Assembly (NCBI RefSeq): GCF_015265475.1
Contig: NZ_CP054493.1
Span: 558,001-622,000, forward strand
From: Candidatus Sulfurimonas marisnigri
GTDB taxonomy: Bacteria > Campylobacterota > Campylobacteria > Campylobacterales > Sulfurimonadaceae
Direction of reading: 5' to 3'
Length of the DNA: 64,000 nt
The notes beneath the pieces are model-generated. The model was not told the origin of the DNA. It worked only from the letters and a program-made list of their open reading frames with translations, and made no database searches. Position 1 is the stretch's first letter, and the number at the start of each line of letters is the position of its first letter. Positions 1 to 11,917 of the stretch are shown here, one piece after another. Made by a program: the position numbers and the translations under genes.

Positions 1-549
1 GTTTTATATAAAAGGTACTTAACTAAAGATATTGAACTTTTGTGGTTTATATCTTCGGTCGCTTTTGTATTATCACTGTTGCTTTCATTCAGACAAAGAG
101 TTAATATAGAAGAATTTGCGCCATACCTTATACTTGCCCTTCCATTAGTGGCACAAACTTTTGAGCACTCTTATAGAGTTAGATTAAAGAAGTTTAGAAA
201 AAGTTATAGACTAATCTTTATTGTTTCGCTATCACTATTATTTATAAATAGTTCTGCAGTGCTATTTAATAAATACTTATATCATCTAATTGAAGATCCT
301 GAAAAACATTTCTCTTACAAGATGCATGTTGCTAAAGAATTAGCAATAGAATTAAAAAACAGAGGCATTTCTTGTATAAGTACAAATATAAAAATGTCCC
401 AAAGATTAAAATTTTATGGTGTAACTAAATGCAACAACTATAAGCTAGAAGAAAATGCCTTTGACTCAATAAATAGCAGTAGTGTAACAATAAGTTACAA
501 AAACAGGGTTGTATATTCCACTTTTGTTACAAAAATAAACACAAACTAA
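1..549 (+). CDS. C-terminal part of a membrane protein, probably an ArnT/GT39-type glycosyltransferase (5' end outside window)
   Basis: The frame is open from the first base of the window to a TAA at 547-549, so this is the 3' end of a longer gene; the TTG at 40 is only an internal codon. The visible ~180 residues begin with one or two hydrophobic segments, then an arginine/lysine-rich loop, another hydrophobic segment, and a soluble tail of about 100 residues. This fits the C-terminus of integral-membrane GT-C glycosyltransferases of the PMT/ArnT type, including a stretch resembling the R-Y-x-P/L-x-L-P region where these proteins return to the membrane. No catalytic residues lie in the visible part, so the family is a guess from architecture and from surface-glycan genes elsewhere in the window. 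The following gene, aclB, has its own ribosome-binding site 86 bases on and is unrelated in function. Confidence 0.5.
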   Translation, partial: VLYKRYLTKDIELLWFISSVAFVLSLLLSFRQRVNIEEFAPYLILALPLVAQTFEHSYRVRLKKFRKSYRLIFIVSLSLLFINSSAVLFNKYLYHLIEDPEKHFSYKMHVAKELAIELKNRGISCISTNIKMSQRLKFYGVTKCNNYKLEENAFDSINSSSVTISYKNRVVYSTFVTKINTN

Positions 550-635
550 ATATATTTGATATTAGGACTCTAGAAATGGTGCTTAGTTAATTAACAATAT
601 GATAAAATTTCGTAAATTAAAAATAGGGAGTTGCA

Positions 636-1973
636 ATGGCTCAAAAATCGATTAGAGAATTTGACGCAAAATCAATTTTAGCAAAACATTGGGATAAGTA
701 TTTTCCAGATTTTACTTATGCTTATGAAACTGTAATGGTTCAAAATGGAAAAGAACTGACTGAGGCATCTAAAAGTAAGTCTTGGTTAAAAGAAAAAGCA
801 CTTGTTGCTAAACCAGATATGCTTTTTGGAAAAAGAGGCAAGAATGATTTAGTTCTATTTAGAGATACAAAGCCAGGTGATGTTTCTTTAGCAAAAGCTA
901 CTAGCTGGATTGATGAGAAATCATCTTCTGAGCAAACAGTTTATTTTTCATTTGATGGTGATACTCCAACAGGTGAAGCTAAGACAGATATGTTAACTCA
1001 CTTTGTGGTTGAGCCGTTCACTCCACATACACAAGAAGAAGAGTATTATATCTCTGCTACATGTGTAGGTGATAATGACATGCTTTACATGTCAGCTGAA
1101 GGTGGAATGGAAGTTGAAGAGGGATGGGATGAAAAAGTTACTGAAGTAGCTTTTGCTATTACTGACACTGAAGAACAAATTGCTAACAAAATTAAAGCAC
1201 ATATTCCTGCAGATGTAGCAGCTGCTGATAAAGCAAAGTTTGCTGAATTTGCAATAGGTTTCTTTAAAGCTTACAGAGAGTTAAATTTTGCATATTTAGA
1301 AATCAACCCTTTTGTAATGCAAGACAATAAAATTGAATTACTTGATATGGTTGCAAAACTAGATGATACTGCTGGATTTATGATGGTAGATGAGTGGGGT
1401 GATGTAGATTATCCAACTTCATTTGGGATGGAAGAAAAATCTCCTGAAGTTTTAGCTATTGAAGATGCAGATAGTAAATCTGGTGCTTCTTTAAAGCTTA
1501 CAATCTTAAAACCAGAAGCTAGAATCTGGACTATGGTTGCAGGTGGTGGTGCTTCAGTTGTTTATGCTGATACAATTGCTGATTTAGCTGGTATTGATGA
1601 TTTAGCTAATTATGGTGAGTACTCTGGGGGACCAACTACAAGTGAGACTAAGTTTTACGCAGATACTTTAATTGACTTAATGACAAGACATAAGGATGCA
1701 GAAGGCAAAGATAAAATTCTTATCATTGGTGGTGCAATTGCGAATTTTACAGATGTAGCAAAAACATTTACAGGTATTATTCAGTCATTTGAGGCTTATG
1801 CTGATAAGATGAAAGAGCATAATACAAAAATTTATGTAAGACGTGGTGGACCAAACTATGAAAAAGGTCTTAAAGACATCAAAGAAGCTGCTGATAGATT
1901 AGGTCTTTACATAGAAGTTTATGGCCCAGAAACTCACGTAACCGATATTGTGCGTATGGCACTAACTAAGTAA
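636..1973 (+). CDS. aclB: ATP citrate lyase, beta (small) subunit AclB
   Basis: Small subunit of the two-subunit bacterial ATP citrate lyase, which cleaves citrate with ATP and CoA to oxaloacetate and acetyl-CoA in the cytoplasm, the committing step of the reductive TCA cycle. The 445-residue protein matches the N-terminal half of eukaryotic ACLY: an ATP-grasp fold of the succinyl-CoA-synthetase beta type with EINPF near residues 222-226, followed by a C-terminal CoA-ligase-like domain with a glycine-rich VAGGGASVVY near 301-310 and GEYSGGPT near 327-334. A strong ribosome-binding site (GGGAG) lies 7-8 bases before the ATG. aclA follows after 9 bases, so the pair is co-transcribed and the subunits co-assemble. 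A possible -10 (TATGAT) lies at 599-604. The adjacent aclA makes the identification secure. Confidence 0.97.
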   Translation: MAQKSIREFDAKSILAKHWDKYFPDFTYAYETVMVQNGKELTEASKSKSWLKEKALVAKPDMLFGKRGKNDLVLFRDTKPGDVSLAKATSWIDEKSSSEQTVYFSFDGDTPTGEAKTDMLTHFVVEPFTPHTQEEEYYISATCVGDNDMLYMSAEGGMEVEEGWDEKVTEVAFAITDTEEQIANKIKAHIPADVAAADKAKFAEFAIGFFKAYRELNFAYLEINPFVMQDNKIELLDMVAKLDDTAGFMMVDEWGDVDYPTSFGMEEKSPEVLAIEDADSKSGASLKLTILKPEARIWTMVAGGGASVVYADTIADLAGIDDLANYGEYSGGPTTSETKFYADTLIDLMTRHKDAEGKDKILIIGGAIANFTDVAKTFTGIIQSFEAYADKMKEHNTKIYVRRGGPNYEKGLKDIKEAADRLGLYIEVYGPETHVTDIVRMALTK

Positions 1974-1982
1974 GGGAAAAAT

Positions 1983-3785
1983 ATGCAACAATTATTTACT
2001 AAAGATACACAAGCAATTTTCTGGAATAACAATAAAACAGCTATTCAGAGAATGTTAGATTATGATTATACAATTCAAAGAAAAACTCCTTCAGTAGCTG
2101 CTATTGTAGCTCCTACAAGTGGAAATAAATTTGAGAAGTTCTTTTATGGTCCAGATGAAGTTATGATTCCACTTTATAAAACTACAGTTGCAGCAAAAGC
2201 TGCTCAGCCTCAAGCTGATGTACTTTTAAACTTTGCATCTTTTAGAACTGCTTATGATGTAACTATGGAAGCTTTAAATATTGGTGGTTTTTCATCAATC
2301 ATGATTACAGCTGAAGGTATCCCTGAGAGACTTGCTCGTAGAATGAATGAATTTGCTCGTGAACAAAATGTTATTGTTATTGGTCCGGCAACTGTTGGTG
2401 CAATTGTTCCAGGCGCATTTAAAATTGCAAATATTGGTGGAACAATTGAAAATATTGTTCAGTCAAAACTTCACCGCGCAGGTTCATGTGGACTTGTAAC
2501 TCGTTCAGGTGGTCTGTTCAATGAGCTTTCAAATATTATTTCTATAAATGCTGATGGTATTGCTGAGGGTGTTGCTATTGGTGGAGATAGATTTGTTGGA
2601 TCTGTATTTATTGATAACATGCTAAGAATGGAAAAAAATCCAGCAGTAAAATATATGATTTTACTTGGTGAAGTTGGCGGTACTGAAGAGTATAAAGTTA
2701 TCGAAGCAATCAAAGAAGGCAAAATCACTAAGCCAGTTATTGCTTGGTGTATTGGCACAATCGCTAAATATTATGACAGTGGTGTTCAGTTTGGTCATGC
2801 TGGTGCATCTGCAAATGGCGAAATGGAAACTGCTGAATATAAAAATAGAGCAATGGCTGAAGCTGGTATTCATGTTCCAGAATCATTCAATGATTTACCT
2901 AATATGATAAAAACAGTATTTACAGGTTTAAACCTTCCTGAGATTCCTGAGCCTGAAATGAGCGTATGTCCTAAAGTTAGAAAGTCTAAAGAGTTTATCT
3001 GTACTATTTCTGATGATAGAGGAGATGAGGCTACGTATGCTGGTTTCCCAATCTCTTCTGTTGCTACTCCTGAGACTGGTAAAGGTATTGGTGATGTTGT
3101 TTCACTATTATGGTTCAAAAAACAGTATCCAAAGTGGGCTACAGAGTTTATTGAAACAGTAATCAAAACTGTTGCAGACCACGGTCCTGCCGTTTCTGGT
3201 GCTCATAATGCAAAAGTCACAGCAAGAGCTGGCAAGTCAGTTGTTGAATCACTGGTAACTGGTCTTTTAACTATCGGTCCAAGATTTGGTGGTGCTATCG
3301 ATGGTGCTGCTAAATATTTCAAACATGCAGATGACAATAATCTTGACCCTAAAGCTTTCTTGAACTACATGAAAGGCGAGGGTGTTCCAATTCCAGGAAT
3401 TGGACACAGAATTAAGTCTCTTAAAAACCCAGACTTACGTGTTGAAGGTCTTAAGAAATTTGCAAAAGAGCATTTCCCAAGTACTCCACTACTTGACTAT
3501 GCATTAACTGTTGAGCAATTAACAACATCTAAAAAAGAGAATCTTATTCTTAATGTTGATGGTACAATTGGTATATTAATGGTAGACATGTGGAGAGCAC
3601 TTGGTTATGATGAAGCTGAAATCAATGAATTTATTGAATCAGGTACTCTTAACTCATTCTTCATTCTAGGCCGTACAATAGGTTTTATCGGTCATGTACT
3701 AGATGAAAAACGTCTTGCAATGCCAATGTACAGACACCCAATGTCTGACATTCTTTACGATGTTCAAATGGCAGAAAAAATATAA
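1983..3785 (+). CDS. aclA: ATP citrate lyase, alpha (large) subunit AclA
   Basis: Large catalytic subunit of ATP citrate lyase, 600 residues. The N-terminal half is a CoA-binding/succinyl-CoA-ligase alpha-type module; His272 in FGHAGAS is the expected phosphohistidine that carries phosphate from ATP to citrate. The C-terminal third is a citrate-synthase-like lyase domain with GIGHR around His475. This is the order seen in the C-terminal half of animal ACLY and in Chlorobium AclA. The start ATG lies 9 bases after the aclB stop, with GGG just upstream. Together with AclB it marks the reductive TCA cycle and so autotrophic CO2 fixation. Both catalytic histidines are present and the length is normal, so the enzyme should be active. 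Confidence 0.98.
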   Translation: MQQLFTKDTQAIFWNNNKTAIQRMLDYDYTIQRKTPSVAAIVAPTSGNKFEKFFYGPDEVMIPLYKTTVAAKAAQPQADVLLNFASFRTAYDVTMEALNIGGFSSIMITAEGIPERLARRMNEFAREQNVIVIGPATVGAIVPGAFKIANIGGTIENIVQSKLHRAGSCGLVTRSGGLFNELSNIISINADGIAEGVAIGGDRFVGSVFIDNMLRMEKNPAVKYMILLGEVGGTEEYKVIEAIKEGKITKPVIAWCIGTIAKYYDSGVQFGHAGASANGEMETAEYKNRAMAEAGIHVPESFNDLPNMIKTVFTGLNLPEIPEPEMSVCPKVRKSKEFICTISDDRGDEATYAGFPISSVATPETGKGIGDVVSLLWFKKQYPKWATEFIETVIKTVADHGPAVSGAHNAKVTARAGKSVVESLVTGLLTIGPRFGGAIDGAAKYFKHADDNNLDPKAFLNYMKGEGVPIPGIGHRIKSLKNPDLRVEGLKKFAKEHFPSTPLLDYALTVEQLTTSKKENLILNVDGTIGILMVDMWRALGYDEAEINEFIESGTLNSFFILGRTIGFIGHVLDEKRLAMPMYRHPMSDILYDVQMAEKI

Positions 3786-3799
3786 TATAATTTTCTAAA

Positions 3800-3823
3800 T
3801 TCAAGGAGAACTCTCTCCTTGAA
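3800..3823 (+). terminator. Hairpin terminator after aclBA
   Basis: A perfect 10-bp inverted repeat (3800-3809 with 3814-3823) encloses a 4-base loop, 15 bases after the aclA stop. The stem is stable but no run of T follows, so it may act as a 3'-end stabiliser or a weak terminator rather than a classic intrinsic terminator. Confidence 0.6.
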
Positions 3824-3894
3824 AACTCCAATCTCCTTCTAGACTAGCACTTCTGTCTATATCAGTTTTAATTTTTAAATCTTTTTGATATACT

Positions 3895-3900
3895 TATAAT
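3895..3900 (+). promoter_or_regulatory. Putative -10 element for the pilin-like gene
   Basis: TATAAT sits 24 bases before the chosen ATG at 3924, in an AT-rich stretch after the aclBA hairpin. There is no clear -35 hexamer, which is usual for Campylobacterota sigma70 promoters. It would give a very short leader. Confidence 0.45.
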
Positions 3901-3923
3901 AAACATATTTGATTGGATTGTAT

Positions 3924-4523
3924 ATGAAAAAAGCGTTTACTATGTTGGAATTGGTAATGGTGATTGTTGTTGTTGGTATAATATCCGCAGTAGTAATTCC
4001 TAGAACTCAATCAAATAGCTTGAGAGAAGCGGCAGTACAGGTTATTTCACATATAAGATACACACAGCACCTTGCTATGGTTGATGATAAGTTTAATGCT
4101 AATAATCCAAATTGGTTTGTAGCAAGGTGGCAAATTTTTTTTCAACTAGATAATTCAGGTAATGGAAATAATGTTTATTCAATTTATTCTGACAGAGATT
4201 TAGATGATGCTGTAAATCCAGATAATGGTGAAATGGCACTTAATCCTTTGTCAAAAGAGCAAATGACAGGTAATTCACTTTTTAATGATAGAACAAGAGA
4301 TATGGATTTAAGTGAACAATATGGTATAAATAATATAAATACAGATAGTTGCGCAGCAGGTGTGCAAAGAATATTCTTTGATCACTTAGGGAGACCACAT
4401 GTGAATAATAATACATTATATGGTGATTTGTTAACAAATCGTTGCAGTATTGTTTTAATTAATGGAGAAGGAAATATTACAATAGCAGTAGAACCGGAAA
4501 CAGGATATGCTCATATATTATAA
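3924..4523 (+). CDS. Prepilin-type N-terminal methylation-motif protein (pseudopilin/type IV pilin-like)
   Basis: The start is placed at the ATG at 3924 rather than the TTG at 3909, because the protein then begins MKKAFTMLELVMVIVVVGII, a class III prepilin signal with a short basic leader, the cleavage region before Phe/Thr-Met-Leu-Glu (Glu5 of the mature protein), and a hydrophobic alpha1-N helix. The remaining ~170 residues are soluble, Asp/Asn-rich, and contain a few cysteines that could form a disulfide, typical of minor pseudopilins processed by PilD and assembled in the inner membrane. No other pilus or type II secretion gene is adjacent, so it is a lone gene between aclBA and the rrn operon. 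Its partner system must be elsewhere; function beyond 'pseudopilin' is unknown. Confidence 0.8.
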   Translation: MKKAFTMLELVMVIVVVGIISAVVIPRTQSNSLREAAVQVISHIRYTQHLAMVDDKFNANNPNWFVARWQIFFQLDNSGNGNNVYSIYSDRDLDDAVNPDNGEMALNPLSKEQMTGNSLFNDRTRDMDLSEQYGINNINTDSCAAGVQRIFFDHLGRPHVNNNTLYGDLLTNRCSIVLINGEGNITIAVEPETGYAHIL

Positions 4524-4591
4524 TAACTAATATATTAAAACGCCAAAACTAAACACCCAAGAAAAACTTTTTAAATTCTTTCAAAAAAGCC

Positions 4592-4620
4592 TTGACATTG
4601 AATACATAATCTCCTATAAT
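4592..4620 (+). promoter_or_regulatory. rrn operon promoter, consensus -35 and -10
   Basis: TTGACA at 4592-4597 and TATAAT at 4615-4620 are both perfect sigma70 hexamers with an ideal 17-bp spacer. The preceding ~25 bases are A/T tracts, consistent with an UP element. Transcription should start near 4627, about 380 bases before the 16S gene. The full -35 stands out because most promoters in this phylum lack one. Confidence 0.85.
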
Positions 4621-5005
4621 TCCCATCCACAAACAATGAGACCTTAAGTTAAGGCCTAGAGAGACTTCGAGTAGAAGCTTTTGAATATGTTTGAGATCAT
4701 TGAAAACTAAGCAAGTAAATAGACGAGATAACTAATAACAAATTAGTTAATTAGTCACTATAAGTTTACTTAGAAATAACTAATATAACAACAACCGTCT
4801 ATTCTATTTGGTCTATAGCAATATAGATACCCAAGTAGTAATAGATACTATACAAAACTAGGGGAACCGATTTTATCGCAAGATAAAAAGTTTCTTTAGA
4901 AAAAAGTCCACTAACTATTTATAGATAGTGGCAATAAAGCCAATGAATTTTAATTCTTGGGCAATGATCAGTAATTTCACAGCAATGTGATCTTTACATA
5001 ATTTA
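4621..5005 (+). other. rRNA operon leader with processing-stem arm
   Basis: Untranslated leader of the rRNA precursor. Bases 4696-4740 are complementary, with few mismatches, to 6579-6622 downstream of 16S, including a perfect 15-bp block (4701-4715 with 6603-6617). This would form the long stem that RNase III cuts to release pre-16S. Further local hairpins occur, for example one with a GCAA tetraloop near 4874-4891 and an imperfect one near 4908-4931. No coding frame is supported here. Confidence 0.75.
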
Positions 5006-6521
<1,516 letters not shown>

Positions 6522-6654
6522 CTAGAGTAAAGTCAATCATTCATTTGAATTGACATACAAAGAAAATCTCACGAGAGATGTTGTTAGTTATTAGTTTGTT
6601 TGCTTGCTTAGTTTTCAGTGATTTGAGTTCATTTGAATTTAACAACACACTTTA

Positions 6655-6731
6655 GGGCCTATAGCTCAGCTGGTTAGAGTGCACCCCTGATAAGGGTGAG
6701 GTCCCTGGTTCAAGTCCAGGTAGGCCCACCA
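6655..6731 (+). tRNA. tRNA-Ile (anticodon GAU)
   Basis: Cloverleaf of 77 nt with encoded CCA. The acceptor stem GGGCCTA pairs with TAGGCCC, the anticodon loop reads CTGATAA (GAU), and the T-loop is GGTTCAAGTCC. It is the only tRNA in the 16S-23S spacer; no tRNA-Ala follows. Confidence 0.97.
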
Positions 6732-6953
6732 TTTTAAAACAAATTTTCAAGTTTAATAAAAGAACTAAGTATTAGTTTTTCTATTAGACTTCAAAGTCTA
6801 TCGTTCATTAAATTATTATTGTCAAAGTCAACATATATAAAAGATAAAAGAATTTATTCAATTATTAATTATATTAACTAAATAACTACAATCAACAGTA
6901 CACTGACTTACTTAAAGTAGAGATACATTAAGTAAGGTAGTGAACGCAAATTA
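6732..6953 (+). other. 16S-23S spacer, second half, with pre-23S processing arm
   Basis: AT-rich spacer between tRNA-Ile and 23S without a second tRNA. Bases 6930-6946 are perfectly complementary over 17 bp to 9875-9891 beyond the 23S 3' end. Weaker pairing continues outward (around 6880-6903 with 9918-9943, and around 6818-6836 with 9941-9960). Together they would form the pre-23S RNase III stem. Confidence 0.7.
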
Positions 6954-9849
<2,896 letters not shown>

Positions 9850-10045
9850 CAGTTCTTTGAATAGAACACAACTTCGTTCACTACCTTACTTAGTGTAAAC
9901 ACACTATTTAATGAACCGTGTACTGATACAGTTATTTAGAATAATGTTGACTTAAACAATAATGTATACTAGAAATAGTATAAACACTCACTCAATTGAC
10001 TCTAACAGTCAAATGTAAGAACATTTAGATGTCTTTACACTTGAT
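9850..10045 (+). other. 23S-5S spacer with pre-23S processing arm
   Basis: Contains the 3' arm of the pre-23S stem (9875-9891, perfect 17-bp partner of 6930-6946). No tRNA or reading frame is seen. Confidence 0.7.
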
Positions 10046-10166
10046 TGTCTAGGTGGCTATAGAGAGAGGGAAACGCCTGGTCCCATTCCGAACCCAGAAG
10101 CTAAGCCTCTCATCGCTGATAATACTGCATCTTTCAGGTGTGGAAATGTAGGTCGCTGCCTAGTTG
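10046..10166 (+). rRNA. rrf: 5S ribosomal RNA
   Basis: Shows the 5S core (cctggtcccattccgaacccagaagctaagcc, about 10077-10108) and terminal helix pairing of TGTCTAGG with CCTAGTTGA. Length ~120 nt. Ends are approximate by one or two bases. No strong terminator hairpin follows; a T-rich stretch lies near 10183-10190. Confidence 0.95.
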
Positions 10167-10330
10167 ATCAATTTACTCACACTCTTTTTACAATCATAAC
10201 TATATTCTATATATATGACATTTATGCAACAACTATTTCATATTCCTAAAACTTACTCTTTTTACTATTACTTTTACGATTTAACAATTAATAATGTGCT
10301 ATTATTTTGTATATTATTGTAGGATATTGT

Positions 10331-10918
10331 ATGAAAAATTATATTAAAGATCAAATAAAAAAATCTTATGAAACAAAACAGGTCATTTATAATGACGAGG
10401 ACTTATTAAACAAAATTGAAGAAGTTTCAAAGCTATGTGTTGAATTGTACAAAGGTGATAAAAAAACAATTTTAGCTGGCAATGGTGGAAGTGCAGCAGA
10501 TGCACAGCATATCGCGGCAGAGTTGGTTGGCAGATATGGTTTTGATAGGCCCTCAATACCTTCTTTGGCTCTTACAACAGATACTTCCAATCTTACGGCT
10601 ATCGGAAATGATTACGGATATGATAAAGTTTTTTCACGCCAATTGGAAGGTATGGGGCAAAAAGGTGATATTTTTATTGGTATTTCTACTTCTGGAAATT
10701 CACAAAATATTATTAATGCTTTTATTAGTGCAAAAGAAAAAGGTATTACAACTATCGCTTTAACTGGCAGAGATGGCGGTGAGATGGCAAAACTTGCTGA
10801 TATAGCTTTAGTTGTTCCATCTGAGTCTACCCCAAGAATACAAGAAGCTCACATACTTATAGGACATATAATATGTGATATTATTGAAAAAGAGACTTTC
10901 GGAAACGGAGTAGGTTAA
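10331..10918 (+). CDS. gmhA: Phosphoheptose isomerase (sedoheptulose-7-phosphate isomerase)
   Basis: Converts sedoheptulose 7-phosphate to D-glycero-D-manno-heptose 7-phosphate, first step of ADP-heptose synthesis for the LPS core. The ATG at 10331 is chosen over an upstream TTG because AGGA lies 11 bases before it and the 195-residue product then has the family length. A single SIS domain is visible, with GNGGSAADAQHIAAEL (phosphosugar binding, ~residues 52-67), and STSGNSQN further on. gmhB follows after 5 bases, and hldD and hldE lie 4-5 kb downstream, so the whole pathway is encoded within 7 kb. Cytoplasmic. Confidence 0.96.
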   Translation: MKNYIKDQIKKSYETKQVIYNDEDLLNKIEEVSKLCVELYKGDKKTILAGNGGSAADAQHIAAELVGRYGFDRPSIPSLALTTDTSNLTAIGNDYGYDKVFSRQLEGMGQKGDIFIGISTSGNSQNIINAFISAKEKGITTIALTGRDGGEMAKLADIALVVPSESTPRIQEAHILIGHIICDIIEKETFGNGVG

Positions 10919-10923
10919 GTTTA

Positions 10924-11448
10924 ATGACAAAAGCTTTATTCTTAGATCGTGACGGTGTTATTAATGTTGAAATAAATTATCTTTACAAAATCGAAGACTT
11001 TGTATTTATTGATGGTATATTTAACCTTTGTAAATATTATCAAAATTTAGGATATATAATTATAGTAGTTACAAACCAATCTGGGATTGCTAGAAAATAT
11101 TATACTGAAGATGATTTTAATATTTTGTCTTCATGGATGATTAAAGAGTTTTCTAGAAACAAAATAGAGATAAAAAAAGTTTATTTTTGTCCACATCACC
11201 CTACTGTTTCTGGAGAGTGCAGTTGTAGAAAACCACATCCTGGGATGCTTATTAATGCAAGTAAAGAGTTTAATATTGATTTGAAAAACTCTATTATAGT
11301 TGGAGACAAAGAGAGAGATATTGAAGCCGGACTAAATGCTGGACTTTTAGAAACATATCTTTTTGATGAGAAAGCTACTAATAAAAAATCTAAAGCTACA
11401 AAAGTAGTTTCAAAACTAGAGGAAATATATAATGCTAATACTAAATAG
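10924..11448 (+). CDS. gmhB: D-glycero-D-manno-heptose 1,7-bisphosphate 7-phosphatase
   Basis: HAD-superfamily phosphatase that removes the C7 phosphate during ADP-heptose synthesis. The 174-residue protein has the nucleophile/acid motif FLDRDGVIN at residues 6-14, motif II VVTNQSG, and the GmhB zinc site (CPHHP followed by CSCRKP), then GDKERDIEAG as motif IV. It starts 5 bases after gmhA and overlaps the next gene by 17 bases, so it is in the same operon. All catalytic and zinc residues are present. Confidence 0.95.
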   Translation: MTKALFLDRDGVINVEINYLYKIEDFVFIDGIFNLCKYYQNLGYIIIVVTNQSGIARKYYTEDDFNILSSWMIKEFSRNKIEIKKVYFCPHHPTVSGECSCRKPHPGMLINASKEFNIDLKNSIIVGDKERDIEAGLNAGLLETYLFDEKATNKKSKATKVVSKLEEIYNANTK

Positions 11449-11917
11449 CGGTGGCACTTTTAATAAAAGATACAACTCTCTAACCGGAGATCTTGAAGTT
11501 CCATATGATAATGATGCTATAAACAGGATACTTATAAGTGTGGAGTCCTCATATGACTTAGCAGGTGTTGTTTATAAAGATTCATTAGATATGACTATTG
11601 ATGACAGAAAAATATTGGCAAATATTATAATGGAATCTAAAGATGATGTTTTTGTGATTGTACATGGAACAGACACTATGAGAGAAACTGCTCAGTTTTT
11701 AGGTGCAATATTTGATGATAGAGCAATTGTCTTAGTAGGAGCTATGAAGCCATTTGAAATTGACCAAGTAGAAGCTAGCCTAAATCTTGGCATGGCAATA
11801 GGATTTGCAAAAGGTGTAGATGAGTATGGAGTTTATATCTGCATGAATGGGTATATTGAGCCATGGGAAAAATTGGAAAAAAATAGAAAATTTGGAAAAT
11901 TTGAACTTGTACAATAA
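11432..11917 (+). CDS. Asparaginase N-terminal-domain protein (half-length)
   Basis: A 161-residue protein equivalent to only the N-terminal catalytic domain of L-asparaginases, which are normally ~330 residues. Recognisable elements are NSGGTF near the start (family TGGTI, nucleophile Thr), VHGTDTMRET in the middle (second Thr-Asp pair), LVGAMKPF, and MNG near residue 144 followed by KNRKFGKFE, which may carry the catalytic lysine. It overlaps gmhB by 17 bases; RBS AGAGGAAA precedes the ATG. The second domain, which completes the site in full-length enzymes, is absent, not frameshifted: the next frame is ccoI. Short stand-alone versions probably dimerise. Substrate is unproven; amidohydrolase activity is an inference. 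Confidence 0.8.
   Translation: MLILNSGGTFNKRYNSLTGDLEVPYDNDAINRILISVESSYDLAGVVYKDSLDMTIDDRKILANIIMESKDDVFVIVHGTDTMRETAQFLGAIFDDRAIVLVGAMKPFEIDQVEASLNLGMAIGFAKGVDEYGVYICMNGYIEPWEKLEKNRKFGKFELVQ

Noticed and set aside
2471-3166. Antisense and alternate-frame reading frames inside aclA
   Set aside because: Shadow frames of a strongly coding gene; no ribosome-binding sites or recognisable products.
4988-4998. boxA-like antitermination element (TGATCTTTACA) before 16S
   Set aside because: Only a loose resemblance to the enterobacterial boxA and no matching copy in the spacer; not strong enough to list.
11847-11900. Upstream ATG start for ccoI
   Set aside because: It lacks a ribosome-binding site and would encode residues that are only an out-of-frame reading of the asparaginase gene.
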